A DNA stretch of 64,000 nt from PFL25 sp046260155 (GTDB lineage: Bacteria; Chloroflexota; Anaerolineae; Anaerolineales; UBA4823): the NCBI GenBank assembly GCA_046260155.1, contig JBJYXV010000077.1, positions 62,001 to 126,000 on the forward strand, written 5' to 3'. The notes below the pieces were generated by a model. That model was given only the letters and a program-made list of their open reading frames with translations. It was not told the origin of the DNA and searched no databases. Below, piece after piece: positions 44,216 to 52,319 of the stretch (the first letter of the stretch is position 1; every line of letters starts with the position of its first letter). Made by a program: the position numbers and the translations under genes.

Positions 44216-45910
44216 CTATTCTGATTTTGCTGAGACGGATTCTTTGTGCTCGCGTACCAGTTCCCGGCGCAGAATCTTCCCGATGGTTGTCTTCGGTAGT
44301 TCGTCTCGGAACTCCACTTGATCAGGAACTTTAAAATCTGCCAGGCTTTCAGAACACCAGGATTTGACCTCTTCTTCGGTGAGTGTTTGTCCTGGTTGAA
44401 CGACCACCCATGCCTTAACAGTTTCTCCCCGGTAAGGATCTGGAATCCCTGCGACGCCAGCTTCCAGGACTTTTGGATGGCTTGAGATCACCTCCTCCAC
44501 CTCGCGCGGCCACACCTGATAACCTCCAGGCTTGATGAGCTCCTTTTTGCGATCAACGATGTAGAAATATCCATCCTCATCCATGCGGGCAATGTCACCG
44601 GTATACAACCAACCATCACGCAATGTGTTGGCGGTTTCGGTAGGCATATTGTGATAGCCTTTCATCACCATTGGACCTTGAATCACCAGCTCACCAATTT
44701 CTCCAACCGGTAAATCGGTGACTTCATCATCCAGGCTGACGATGCGGCAGTCAACATCAGGCAAGGGCAGACCGATGGACCCGGTCCGGTTTTCACCGAG
44801 CAGGGGATTACAGTGGGAAGCTGTTGGAGCTTCTGAAAGACCATATCCTTCGAAAACAATTCCCCCCGTCAGAGCTTCGAACTGTTCTTTTGTCTCCCGC
44901 ATCAGAGGGGCAGAACCCGAGATGCAGGCCTTGATTGAGCTGAGATCGTACTTTCCGGCTTGTGCCTCCGGGGAATTGTTGATCAAATTATAGAGGGTAG
45001 GCACTCCTGGGAAGATGGTGGTTTTGTATTTTTGAGCATTCCCGAGCAGGTCCTTCAAATCGCGCGGATTGGGTATCATAACCAGTGCGGCTTGAGTTCT
45101 GATACCAAACAGCATCCCGGCTACCATGCCGTATACATGAAACATCGGTAGAGCCATCAATACCGTTTCTTCACCATCTTTGGCTTCAACCATCCAGCTG
45201 CGGATCTGGATTGCATTTGCTACCAAATTGCGATGCAAGGCAATAGCAGCTTTTGAGATTCCAGTTGTACCGCCGCTGTACTGGAATAATGCATTATCGT
45301 CCGGAGAGACCTCAACCTGGGGGCGCTGCTCTGGTTGATGATCGTTAATCAAATCTTGCATCCAATGATCACTATCAGCCAGCTCGATCCGAAAGCCATC
45401 TTTTTTCTCTTTGGTCAAAGTGAAGAGCAAGGACAAGATGGGAGGTAATGTTTCTTTGATGTTGGTCACGACAAAAGTTTTGATTTTCGTCTTAGATTGA
45501 ATCTCTTTGACCATGTTGTAAAAGTTGCTCATTACCAACATGATCTCTAAACCAGCATCATTGGATTGGTGGATCAGCTCTGGAGCGGTATACAAGGGGT
45601 TTATGGCAACCACGATAGCGCCTAATTTCAAGATTGCAAAATATGCCATCACAAATTGCGGTGTATTGGGCATAAATATTCCAACCCGGTCACCTTTCGT
45701 GACACCAATGCTGGCTAAACCAGCGGCTAAGCGGTCCGTGATCTGGTCCATTTCTTTGTAAGTAATAGTGGCCCCTTTAAAAATCGTACATGCTGAATCG
45801 GGGTGTTCACGCGCTGCTTGTGATAATAGTTCGAATAATGGGATTGCAGGATATTCGATCGTTTCCGGTACACCTGCATCATAATGCTGCAGCCAGGGTC
45901 TTTCACTCAT
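44216..45910 (-). CDS. fadD: Long-chain acyl-CoA synthetase (AMP-forming)
   Basis: 564 residues of the ANL superfamily. Motifs: P-loop QYSGGTTGISKAAIALHRN, GYGLSEAPTASHCNP, YTGDIARMDEDGYFYIVDRKKELIKPGGYQVWPREVEE and the final catalytic lysine in LPKTTIGKILRREL. It activates fatty acids with ATP and CoA for oxidation or lipid synthesis. The pattern fits FadD-type ligases better than 4-coumarate ligases, though chain length is not shown. GGAGG precedes the ATG and the promoter TTGACT-17-TATACT overlaps the miaA stop. Confidence 0.9.
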   Translation of the reverse strand: MSERPWLQHYDAGVPETIEYPAIPLFELLSQAAREHPDSACTIFKGATITYKEMDQITDRLAAGLASIGVTKGDRVGIFMPNTPQFVMAYFAILKLGAIVVAINPLYTAPELIHQSNDAGLEIMLVMSNFYNMVKEIQSKTKIKTFVVTNIKETLPPILSLLFTLTKEKKDGFRIELADSDHWMQDLINDHQPEQRPQVEVSPDDNALFQYSGGTTGISKAAIALHRNLVANAIQIRSWMVEAKDGEETVLMALPMFHVYGMVAGMLFGIRTQAALVMIPNPRDLKDLLGNAQKYKTTIFPGVPTLYNLINNSPEAQAGKYDLSSIKACISGSAPLMRETKEQFEALTGGIVFEGYGLSEAPTASHCNPLLGENRTGSIGLPLPDVDCRIVSLDDEVTDLPVGEIGELVIQGPMVMKGYHNMPTETANTLRDGWLYTGDIARMDEDGYFYIVDRKKELIKPGGYQVWPREVEEVISSHPKVLEAGVAGIPDPYRGETVKAWVVVQPGQTLTEEEVKSWCSESLADFKVPDQVEFRDELPKTTIGKILRRELVREHKESVSAKSE

Positions 45911-45977
45911 TTCCGGCCTCCTTATCTACTAATGACCCAGGACCAATGGAATCCTAACCAGATTCTGCTGTGAATCT

Positions 45978-46006
45978 AGTATATGGATAATGAGACTAAA
46001 AGTCAA
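45978..46006 (-). promoter_or_regulatory. Promoter of the acyl-CoA synthetase gene
   Basis: Minus strand: TTGACT (46001-46006), 17 bases, TATACT (45978-45983). The -35 overlaps the miaA stop codon. Predicted leader about 60 bases. Confidence 0.75.
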
Positions 46007-47007
46007 TCGAGTTGGAGCTTACAACGCAGTAAAGACTCGATCTCAAGCATTGGAATGTCCTTTGCGTTGAACCAATAGATGTCGGGATCATCCTGTTTGA
46101 ACCAGTTTGCCTGTCGACGAACGAGCAGGCGAGTTCGTCGCCTGATCAAAATAAGCGCTTCATCAAGGGTTGTCTTGCCTTGCAAGAAATCAATGACTTC
46201 ACGATATCCTATGGCTGAGAAAGAGGCTAAATCGGATGCGTATCCTTTTAATAACAGCGACTGGACCTCCGAGACAAACCCATCCGCAAACATCTGATCG
46301 ATGCGCAGGTCAATGTGATTAAATAATTCCTGGCGCGGCAGGATTAATCCAATTTGAACCAGACGATAAATTGGGTTACCCTTCAACTGCTGATTAGAAA
46401 ATTTCTTGCCGGAGTGGAAGATCACCTCCAGGGCCCGGATCGTGCGGCGGAGGTTACGGGAATCGATCCGATTGGCAGAATCCGGGTCTAAGACCGATAA
46501 TCTGACGTGGAGGCCATCGCTGCCAATTTCATCCGCCCAATTTTCCAGAGCCTTGCGCAACCGGAAATCAGGTTTTACTTCAGGAATCTGCCAATCTTCA
46601 ACAATTGCCCGGATATATTGACCAGTGCCACCGACAAGGAAAGGCAATCGATTTCGAGCCTGGATATCGTGGATAATTTCTTGAGCTTTTTGCTTGAATA
46701 ATGTGAGACTCCAGATCTGGTCTGGATCCGCAACATCAATAAGATGGTGGGGAACCTGTTTTCGCTGCTCGAGACTGGGCTTGGCAGTGCCGATGTCCAT
46801 GCCGCGGTACAGCAGCCGGGAGTCAGCGGATACAATTTCTCCGTTCATCTTACGCGCAAGCTGGATAGCAAACCCGGTTTTTCCAACTGCTGTCGGCCCA
46901 AGGATAACAACCAGGGGAGGTAGATCTCCAGCCACTTCATTTTGTTTATGGAGCAGAGAGTCATTTCCCTGCTCATCCTGCCGGGTTTTCTTATTCGTGG
47001 ATTGCAT
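46003..47007 (-). CDS. miaA: tRNA dimethylallyltransferase MiaA
   Basis: 334 residues. It transfers dimethylallyl to A37 of tRNAs reading UNN codons. The P-loop is VILGPTAVGKTGFAIQLA (near residue 36); then SADSRLLYRGMDIGTAKPS, HHLIDVADPDQIWSL and FLVGGTGQYIRAIVEDW, with RNLRRTIRALEV in the tRNA-binding part. The ~25 N-terminal residues before the P-loop strand are hydrophilic and extra. It overlaps the 3' end of yraN by 17 bases, so GT4-yraN-miaA appear co-translated. Confidence 0.95.
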   Translation of the reverse strand: MQSTNKKTRQDEQGNDSLLHKQNEVAGDLPPLVVILGPTAVGKTGFAIQLARKMNGEIVSADSRLLYRGMDIGTAKPSLEQRKQVPHHLIDVADPDQIWSLTLFKQKAQEIIHDIQARNRLPFLVGGTGQYIRAIVEDWQIPEVKPDFRLRKALENWADEIGSDGLHVRLSVLDPDSANRIDSRNLRRTIRALEVIFHSGKKFSNQQLKGNPIYRLVQIGLILPRQELFNHIDLRIDQMFADGFVSEVQSLLLKGYASDLASFSAIGYREVIDFLQGKTTLDEALILIRRRTRLLVRRQANWFKQDDPDIYWFNAKDIPMLEIESLLRCKLQLD

Positions 47008-47377
47008 TTTCGAAATGCTGAATCACGGGTTCACGATTTTTGTGGCGTTGAATCGCGATCACATCCACCTGCCAATCCTGTTGAAGCTCTGGGTGCTCTT
47101 GCAGATAATGTTGAGCAGCGGATATCAAGTGTTCTTGCTTCTTCGGTGTGACAGAACTTTCTGGATAGCCAAAGGTTTTTGAACTGCGGGTTTTTACCTC
47201 GACAAAAACAATTGTTTGACTGTCAGGGTGGTGTGCTGATGAGTGCTGGGCGATCAGGTCAATTTCACCATACGGAGTTCGCACATTACATGCCAAGATC
47301 GCATAGCCCTTTCCAACTAAGAATTCCTCAGCTTTTTTTTCTCCCCAATGCCCTAATTCCCGGGTGCTGATACTCAA
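46991..47377 (-). CDS. yraN: YraN (UPF0102) endonuclease-like protein
   Basis: 128 residues. RELGHWGEKKAEEFLVGKGY, NVRTPYGEIDLIAQ and FVEVKTRSSKTFG give the E-x(n)-D-ExK arrangement of the restriction-endonuclease-like fold; its cell role is unknown. The start is a TTG whose last bases form the TTGA overlap with the stop of the GT4 gene; AGGA lies 9 bases before it. Overlaps on both sides indicate translational coupling. Confidence 0.9.
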   Translation of the reverse strand: MSISTRELGHWGEKKAEEFLVGKGYAILACNVRTPYGEIDLIAQHSSAHHPDSQTIVFVEVKTRSSKTFGYPESSVTPKKQEHLISAAQHYLQEHPELQQDWQVDVIAIQRHKNREPVIQHFENAIHE

Positions 47378-48576
47378 TTATTTGTCCTTCGTAAAGGTTT
47401 GATCAACCTCTGAAAAAAGTTTTGTTTTTTACCAGAATAATGTGCATATAACTCCTGGTAGCGATCGATCATGATTTGGGTTGTATTTTCGATGGAATAT
47501 TTTAAGGAGGCAGTTTTTGCTTCTTGCGCCATTTTTTCACGTGACGCATGATCGGTCACCATGCGCGAAATTTTAGCTGTAAATACCGCCAGATCCTCTT
47601 CCGGAGACAATAAACCCGTTTCACCATCTTTGACAATATCACCAACCCCCGGAGAAACGATCCCCACAACGGGTAATCCAGAGGCAAAAGCCTCTATGAC
47701 AGAGAGTGGATGAACTTCCGTCACGGAAGCGGTCACAAAAACATCCGCAGTTGCCATATAAGCGGGCAGTTCCGAGTAGGGGATCATCCCCGTGAATTTT
47801 ACACGCTTATTCATGCCCATCACGCGAACCCGGTCCTCAAGGTTCTCTCGTTCGGGACCGTCGCCGAGAACCAACAGGTTGACATTTTCATAGGTCATTG
47901 CAATACCCGCGAAGGCTCTCAGCAGGAAAGGCAGATTTTTTTCTGGACCGATGCGACCCATATATGTAAGCAGAAGATCATTGTCATCAAATCCGAGGCT
48001 TTTCCTGGGGATTGGATTTTCCACTGATTGAAATGGCCGCACATCCACACCATTGGGGATGACGTCGATCGGCGCTTCTACTCCCAGATTTACCAGCACT
48101 TCTTTTAGACCTGCCGAGGGGGCGATTACCAGATCACATGCTTTACAAAAGGTGGGCATGTATGCGCGCAAGAATGCATCGCCCAGGGCTTCTGGCACCA
48201 TTGGTAAATAAGCGTGGGCATAGAGGTCATATCGAGTATGGTTCGTGAAGACCAAGGGTATGTTGTTGGCTCTGCAGTAGCGGATGGCTAATTGACCGCT
48301 GGTGAAGGGATGATGGACATGGATGATATCCATCTTTCGGAGCAGCTTCTGAGCTTCCGAACTGTGGCGCGCACTGAAATACAACCCGGTATCGACCAGG
48401 GGGACACCACGCGTACGAATGATATTTGGTTCATCGTCTACATAGTCACCCCCACCAAAAGTGAACAGATAAACCTCGTGCCCAGCTTTTTCCAGAAACT
48501 TTTTGCTCAATGCAATCACATTGGTGATCCCGCTGATGTGAGGTTTATAAGCGTCTGCCATCATGCCAATGCGCAT
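47374..48576 (-). CDS. Glycosyltransferase family 4
   Basis: 400 residues, GT-B fold. The donor-binding half has YMGRIGPEKNLPFLLRAF, VLGDGPERENLEDR, FTGMIPYSELPAYMATADVFVTASVTEVHPLSVIEAFASGLPVVGI with the EX7E pair. The N-terminal half opens RIGMMADAYKPHISGITNVI, common in glycolipid-forming enzymes such as alpha-glucosyldiacylglycerol synthases. A role in membrane glycolipids is therefore likely but not certain. It overlaps yraN by 4 bases and is divergent from the membrane protein gene at 48664. Confidence 0.9.
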   Translation of the reverse strand: MRIGMMADAYKPHISGITNVIALSKKFLEKAGHEVYLFTFGGGDYVDDEPNIIRTRGVPLVDTGLYFSARHSSEAQKLLRKMDIIHVHHPFTSGQLAIRYCRANNIPLVFTNHTRYDLYAHAYLPMVPEALGDAFLRAYMPTFCKACDLVIAPSAGLKEVLVNLGVEAPIDVIPNGVDVRPFQSVENPIPRKSLGFDDNDLLLTYMGRIGPEKNLPFLLRAFAGIAMTYENVNLLVLGDGPERENLEDRVRVMGMNKRVKFTGMIPYSELPAYMATADVFVTASVTEVHPLSVIEAFASGLPVVGIVSPGVGDIVKDGETGLLSPEEDLAVFTAKISRMVTDHASREKMAQEAKTASLKYSIENTTQIMIDRYQELYAHYSGKKQNFFQRLIKPLRRTNN

Positions 48577-48651
48577 AGGTTAAACTCCAAAAAAATCGAG
48601 GGAGATGTTCTCCAATTGATAGTGTACAGTAATTTTACGATAAGAATCGGT

Positions 48652-48657
48652 TAAAAT
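48652..48657 (+). promoter_or_regulatory. -10 box just before the GTG of the membrane protein gene
   Basis: TAAAAT, ending 6 bases before the GTG at 48664, which predicts a leaderless transcript. The -35 region is weak, so this is a candidate only. Confidence 0.4.
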
Positions 48658-48663
48658 GGATTT

Positions 48664-49476
48664 GTGGATAGGACAAGTTACCTCCCGAGCACTGATCGGC
48701 TGAGCATATTGTCTGCAGCTATTCTTTTAGCTTATGCTGCCAGCCGATTTGTAGATATTCCACCCCGCGAATTTGGCTTACAGCTGCCCGGCTTTTACCT
48801 GGCTCTTGAAATTAATCTCCACTCTATTGTTACAATGCTTGTCGCCGGTTTAGCGGCCAGTGGGGTGGAAATGCTCTTGAGAGAGCACCCTGCAATGGGT
48901 GAGAAACGCACTTTCGAACACTTTTTTCTGCCGGCATTAACAGCCTGGACGCTGGGGATACCGTTGAGCCGCCTGGAAATTGGTTTCCAATGGATGATTA
49001 GTTTTATCGTCGGAGGAGCTATATTAATGCTGGTGCTTGTCGCAGAATATATCGTGGTTGATCCAGAAGATGAGCGCTATCCGATGGCAAGTGCGGCTCT
49101 AACTGCTGTATCCTATGCATTATTCCTGATCCTGGCTATTTCTTTACAATCTGCTGGAATTCGCTTATATCTGATCTTACCGGCATTACTCCTGGCCGCA
49201 GCTCTGGTGACCTTGCGCAGCCTCCACCTGCGCATAATTGATCGCTGGCTCTACCTTCCCACCCTGGTAATTATCATAATCCTTGCTGGTCTTATCTCTG
49301 CCCTGCATTATTGGCCGCTCTCTCCGGTTGCTTATGGGCTCCTGGTTTTGGGTCCAGCTTATTCTCTAACTAGCTTGATGGGGGCTTTAACTGAAGGGCA
49401 ACCCTTGAGGAAAGCGATTATTGAGCCGGGTCTGGTGCTGGTTGCCGTGTTGGGGGCAGCCCTATGGATCAGATAA
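48664..49476 (+). CDS. Polytopic membrane protein of unknown function
   Basis: 270 residues with about eight hydrophobic helices and very short loops. No family recognised with certainty; it resembles DUF5656-like membrane proteins. A charged loop (REHPAMGEKRTFEHFFLPAL) and VVDPEDERYPMASAALTAVSYALFL stand out. The start is a GTG without a ribosome site, preceded 6 bases upstream by a -10-like TAAAAT, consistent with leaderless translation. The end overlaps the JAMM gene by 13 bases. Confidence 0.72.
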   Translation: MDRTSYLPSTDRLSILSAAILLAYAASRFVDIPPREFGLQLPGFYLALEINLHSIVTMLVAGLAASGVEMLLREHPAMGEKRTFEHFFLPALTAWTLGIPLSRLEIGFQWMISFIVGGAILMLVLVAEYIVVDPEDERYPMASAALTAVSYALFLILAISLQSAGIRLYLILPALLLAAALVTLRSLHLRIIDRWLYLPTLVIIIILAGLISALHYWPLSPVAYGLLVLGPAYSLTSLMGALTEGQPLRKAIIEPGLVLVAVLGAALWIR

Positions 49477-49883
49477 ACTCCAAGCTATTACTTAAAAGCG
49501 AGCATTGGGAAACCATCATCGCTGATATCCTCGAACGAAATTTGGAGGAAGCATGTGGTCTGGTTGCTGGCATCGACCAGACCAGCTGCGAGGTATACCC
49601 AGTTACCAATATCCTGCACAGCCCAGTCAGATTCCAGATGGATCCCGAACAACAAATCAGAGTTTTTAATAGGATTGAAGATAAAAATTGGCAGCTCCTG
49701 GCGATCTACCATTCGCATTTACACGGCCCGGAAGGACCCTCCGCAACCGATGTCGCTGAGTCAAATTATCCAGGAGTGGTGAATCTCATCTGGTCAAATA
49801 CTTCGGGTGAATGGATCTGCAGGGGTTTTTTGATCGAAGAGGGTCAGATTAAACCTGTTCCGGTGCTTCGAGTAGAAGTCTAA
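49464..49883 (+). CDS. JAMM/MPN-domain metallopeptidase (M67)
   Basis: 139 residues. The JAMM metal site is complete: EEACGLVAG (Glu) and IYHSHLHGPEGPSATDVAES (H-x-H-x(10)-D). Bacterial proteins of this group cut ubiquitin-like sulfur carriers from partners in cysteine or molybdopterin biosynthesis, or remove similar tags. No ubiquitin-like or sulfur-carrier gene is next to it, so its target is unknown. It overlaps the upstream membrane protein gene by 13 bases, and converges with the MBL-fold gene 16 bases away. Confidence 0.88.
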   Translation: MDQINSKLLLKSEHWETIIADILERNLEEACGLVAGIDQTSCEVYPVTNILHSPVRFQMDPEQQIRVFNRIEDKNWQLLAIYHSHLHGPEGPSATDVAESNYPGVVNLIWSNTSGEWICRGFLIEEGQIKPVPVLRVEV

Positions 49884-49899
49884 TAGGCTGGCAGCGGGT

Positions 49900-50760
49900 T
49901 CACTCCTCATCATCCGAGGAAGCTGGGGGTTCCCCATAAAGCTGTTCGTAAAGTGCATACAGGTTGCGAGTGTGCAGGTGCTCAGCTAAACCCCCGATAA
50001 GGACCCTGCTCTTACCACATTCTTCTACCCCAATATCTTCCAGCAAATCCCACGGGTATTTTCTGCGAGCGGCTTTGCGTACCGCCCGGCGAATCGCAGA
50101 AAGGTATGCTAAATTGTCCTTGATGGAGATCTCAACCTCTCCACGAAGAACAATATCGCCGTGCCCTTGGACGACATTCTCAAGACCCATCTTCCCTATT
50201 TCCTTGAGGGAAATGATCATCTCATCAGCGTTACCATCCACGATATAAGGAATTGGCATGAAAACATCACCTGCGAACAGCACCCTGTCCTCTTCAACAA
50301 TTACACCAATATTGTCTGCACTGTGCCCTGGCAGCGATATCATCGTTAGAGTTTTCTTGCCGATGCGCAGGTTCATTGAACCTTCAGAAAAGGTCATGTG
50401 AGGCAGGACGATTCTTCCTTGCCGGAAAGTGGTACCCTGCTTTTTTGCTTCTTCAAGAGAGGCGCGACCCTTGGTGTCACTTAACTCACGGCATAGAGCG
50501 GAGGATAAGATGGTTGCATTGGGGAACAGGTAATTTCCCCAGGTGTGATCAGCGTGGTAGTGGGTATTGATCACATACCTGACGGGTACCTGCAGCTCCT
50601 GCTCGATAAATTGGCGTATTTCCAGGGTTTCATCCGGTAATGCCAGGGTATCGATCACAATTGCCCAATTCGAGCCGACGACAGCACCGGCATTGACCTG
50701 GGCATATACATCACTTTGAAAAGAGTATACATTTTCTGCTACTCTTTCACGTTGAATCAT
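49900..50760 (-). CDS. Metallo-beta-lactamase-fold hydrolase
   Basis: 286 residues. Metal site: NTHYHADHTWGNYLF, then LPGHSADNIGVIVEE (His), VLFAGDVFMP (Asp) and VVQGHGDIVLRGE (His). The layout is that of the glyoxalase II/beta-lactamase superfamily. Similarity to SoxH/QH-AAP-type proteins is possible but the substrate is not evident. The C-terminal ~60 residues form a basic helical part with an acidic tail (PPASSDDEE). A promoter TTGACT-18-TATTCT lies at 50846-50875. Confidence 0.88.
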   Translation of the reverse strand: MIQRERVAENVYSFQSDVYAQVNAGAVVGSNWAIVIDTLALPDETLEIRQFIEQELQVPVRYVINTHYHADHTWGNYLFPNATILSSALCRELSDTKGRASLEEAKKQGTTFRQGRIVLPHMTFSEGSMNLRIGKKTLTMISLPGHSADNIGVIVEEDRVLFAGDVFMPIPYIVDGNADEMIISLKEIGKMGLENVVQGHGDIVLRGEVEISIKDNLAYLSAIRRAVRKAARRKYPWDLLEDIGVEECGKSRVLIGGLAEHLHTRNLYALYEQLYGEPPASSDDEE

Positions 50761-50845
50761 TGGCTATATCCTGTAATTTAGGTTGAGTTGAACGAATAGT
50801 ATGAAGATCTGGTCGCGATTCTCATAAATGTCATTGAACTAGGGA

Positions 50846-50875
50846 AGAATAGCACAAAGACGGGGGCAAAGTCAA
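50846..50875 (-). promoter_or_regulatory. Promoter of the MBL-fold gene
   Basis: Minus strand: TTGACT (50870-50875), 18-base spacer, TATTCT (50846-50851). Predicted leader about 80 bases. Confidence 0.55.
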
Positions 50876-50945
50876 GAGAGTTTTACATAATATGTCTTGT
50901 AGGTTTTCTTAGGCACGGCTACCTTGCACTGGGAGATGGCTTTCC

Positions 50946-50974
50946 TTGACAGTCCATAATCGCTCAGGTACAAT
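50946..50974 (+). promoter_or_regulatory. Promoter of the tRNA-Ala pair
   Basis: Perfect TTGACA (50946-50951), 17-base spacer, TACAAT (50969-50974). Transcription would begin about 10 bases before the first tRNA. Confidence 0.85.
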
Positions 50975-50991
50975 TCCGCTACCTAAAGCCG

Positions 50992-51063
50992 GGGCCTGTA
51001 GCGCAGTGGGAGCGCGCTTCAATCGCACTGAAGAGGTCGCGGGTTCGAATCCCGCCAGGTCCA
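50992..51063 (+). tRNA. tRNA-Ala (anticodon CGC)
   Basis: Full cloverleaf by hand: acceptor GGGCCTG/CAGGTCC (one G-T pair), D-arm GCGC/GCGC, anticodon stem CTTCA/TGAAG with loop ATCGCAC, so anticodon CGC reading GCG, T-arm GCGGG-TTCGAAT-CCCGC, discriminator A. The 3' CCA is not encoded. Confidence 0.96.
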
Positions 51064-51104
51064 CTGGCCGGGAAGCAGTACCCGCCCCGGTTGAATACAA
51101 TTTT

Positions 51105-51177
51105 GGGCCCATGGCGCAGTTGGGAGCGCGCCTCAATGGCATTGAGGAGGTCGAGGGTTCGAATCCCTCTGGGTCCA
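51105..51177 (+). tRNA. tRNA-Ala (anticodon GGC)
   Basis: Cloverleaf by hand: acceptor GGGCCCA/TGGGTCC, D-arm GCGC/GCGC, anticodon stem CCTCA/TGAGG with loop ATGGCAT, so anticodon GGC reading GCC/GCU, T-arm GAGGG-TTCGAAT-CCCTC, discriminator A, no encoded CCA. It lies 41 bases after the first tRNA-Ala and shares its promoter. Confidence 0.96.
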
Positions 51178-51188
51178 CTGGCAAAAGA

Positions 51189-51222
51189 CGAACCGCTCAC
51201 CATTCCGGTTGAGCGGTTTGTG
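51189..51222 (+). terminator. Rho-independent terminator of the tRNA-Ala pair
   Basis: 9-bp perfect stem AACCGCTCA/TGAGCGGTT with a 10-base loop and a T/G-rich tail (TTGTGTGT), 14 bases after the second tRNA. Confidence 0.7.
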
Positions 51223-51321
51223 TGTATGTCACGCTATGATTCAAAGGGGAAATTCGAAGATTGGGAACTCGAACTTTCATTGTGCGGCTTGAAATCAAGT
51301 CGCTCACGGTTCGAATCCCTG

Positions 51322-51460
51322 CAGGTGAAGGCTGCTCAAGCGGGAGTTCAGCAAGCTCAAACCGCAGTCACGCAAGCGCAGGCTACTCTGGCTCAGGTGG
51401 AATCAGCCTTACCAGTTTTGAAACTCCAGCTTGACAAGAGTTAGGTGAAAGCCCCGGAAT
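51322..51460 (+). pseudogene. Remnant of an HlyD/MFP-type efflux adaptor
   Basis: A fragment encoding VKAAQAGVQQAQTAVTQAQ, continuing to LKLQLDKS, a TAG stop (51442-51444) and then VKAP in the same frame. This is the alpha-helical hairpin and the 'LDKTxVxAP' turn of membrane fusion proteins (HlyD/MacA type). Nothing of the rest of the gene is seen. It begins right after a degenerate tRNA T-arm-like sequence. It is a decayed or inserted fragment, not a functional gene. Confidence 0.55.
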
Positions 51461-51800
51461 GCCAGCTGATGATGAAATCTCGCAGAGCCAGTGAACAGCC
51501 AGAATAAATAACCGACAACCGCATTATGAGCAAGGAAAAGATGTGGTCCAGAATTAGAGCCAGGAGGTTGCAGGTCGAGGCCGTATTTGAAGTATCCGTA
51601 AGACCAGCATTCCTTGACGATTTCATTACATCCGGGTAAGATTCCTGCAATATGACCCCTTCGGATCGTCTTTTCCTTGAAATCAGGGAAGGGTGCGGTT
51701 CGGAACTGTGCCCTCTGGGTACATAGATATGAATTTGGCAGATTGATAAACCTTACTGCAATTCACCTTATGCAGAATATGCCAGAGGGATTAACAATAG
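51461..51800. other. Gene-free stretch between the HlyD remnant and the Leu T-box
   Basis: No recognised gene. A 37-codon ORF (51526-51639) has no family match and runs into the promoter boxes. A GC-rich imperfect hairpin lies around 51697-51720. The promoter candidate at 51614-51642 is the only other signal. Confidence 0.3.
51614..51642 (+). promoter_or_regulatory. Candidate promoter of the Leu T-box/leuS transcript
   Basis: TTGACG (51614-51619), 17-base spacer, TAAGAT (51637-51642). If used, transcription starts near 51649 and about 160 bases precede Stem I of the T-box, longer than usual. A nearer start cannot be excluded. Confidence 0.5.
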
Positions 51801-51804
51801 ATAA

Positions 51805-52112
51805 TACTGCCAGAGCAGGAGTAGTAAACCATCCAACAGCGAGCAGGGAGAGCGAGGTGGGAGCCCGGCAATGTGCCCTTGGAGCACGAAAAATAGGTTG
51901 AACTCGCCTGCTCGGCCTTTCATGGCAAGCACCACCGGTGAATATTGGTCCAGCGAATGAAAAGGGAGATCGGATCAATCTAGCCGGCGGCGGGAACCGC
52001 CCGTTAGCGCGGTCCTAAGCGGTTTCAACCTTCCAGGGATACCCGGATTGGTGAAACAAGCAGGGTGGTACCACGGAGATTACCTTCGCCCCTGAATGGC
52101 GGAGGTTTTTTG
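51805..52112 (+). promoter_or_regulatory. T-box riboswitch leader, leucine specifier (CUC)
   Basis: The base of Stem I pairs GAGCAGG (51813-51819) with CCTGCTC (51907-51913); the AGTAG motif follows the 5' strand. The specifier loop reads GAACTCG, giving CUC (51903-51905), leucine. The T-box GGGTGGTACCACGG is at 52063-52076, with TGGT (52066-52069) able to pair with ACCA of uncharged tRNA. The terminator is CCTTCGCC/GGCGGAGG (52084-52106) plus six T. Uncharged tRNA-Leu should switch on the downstream mini-ORF and leuS. Confidence 0.92.
52084..52112 (+). terminator. Regulated terminator of the Leu T-box
   Basis: 8-bp stem (one T-G pair), 7-base loop and six T. It is the 'off' structure of the leucine T-box. 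Confidence 0.85.
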
Positions 52113-52188
52113 ATCTCCATTATTAACAGTAATTTTTTTTGAGGACCATCGTCCTCATTATTGGTTTTCTAGAATTTGGAGGTGTCCG

Positions 52189-52287
52189 ATGAAAGAGTAT
52201 GCACAGTTACAGATAAGGGCGATTGAACGCTGCCTTCTCGCGGACCTCCTTGGCCTCGATTTTTATGGATGTGTAAATTCGCGATAA
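52189..52287 (+). CDS. 32-residue leucine-rich mini-ORF (possible leader peptide)
   Basis: ATG with a well-placed GGAGGTG, 32 codons, ending 32 bases before the leuS ATG. The product begins MKEYAQLQIRAIERC and has six leucines, five of them within eight residues (LLADLLGL; codons CTT, CTC, CTC, CTT, CTC). It sits between the T-box terminator and leuS, the place of a leader peptide. Equally it could be the stub of an unrelated gene. No family recognised. Confidence 0.45.
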   Translation: MKEYAQLQIRAIERCLLADLLGLDFYGCVNSR

Positions 52288-52319
52288 CAATTGGAATTCA
52301 TAAAAATGAGGCTAGAAAA

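Noticed and set aside
50909..51212. ORFs on both strands across the tRNA-Ala genes (74-91 residues)
   Set aside because: They are made of the two tRNA sequences; both genes fold into complete cloverleafs, so these ORFs are artefacts.
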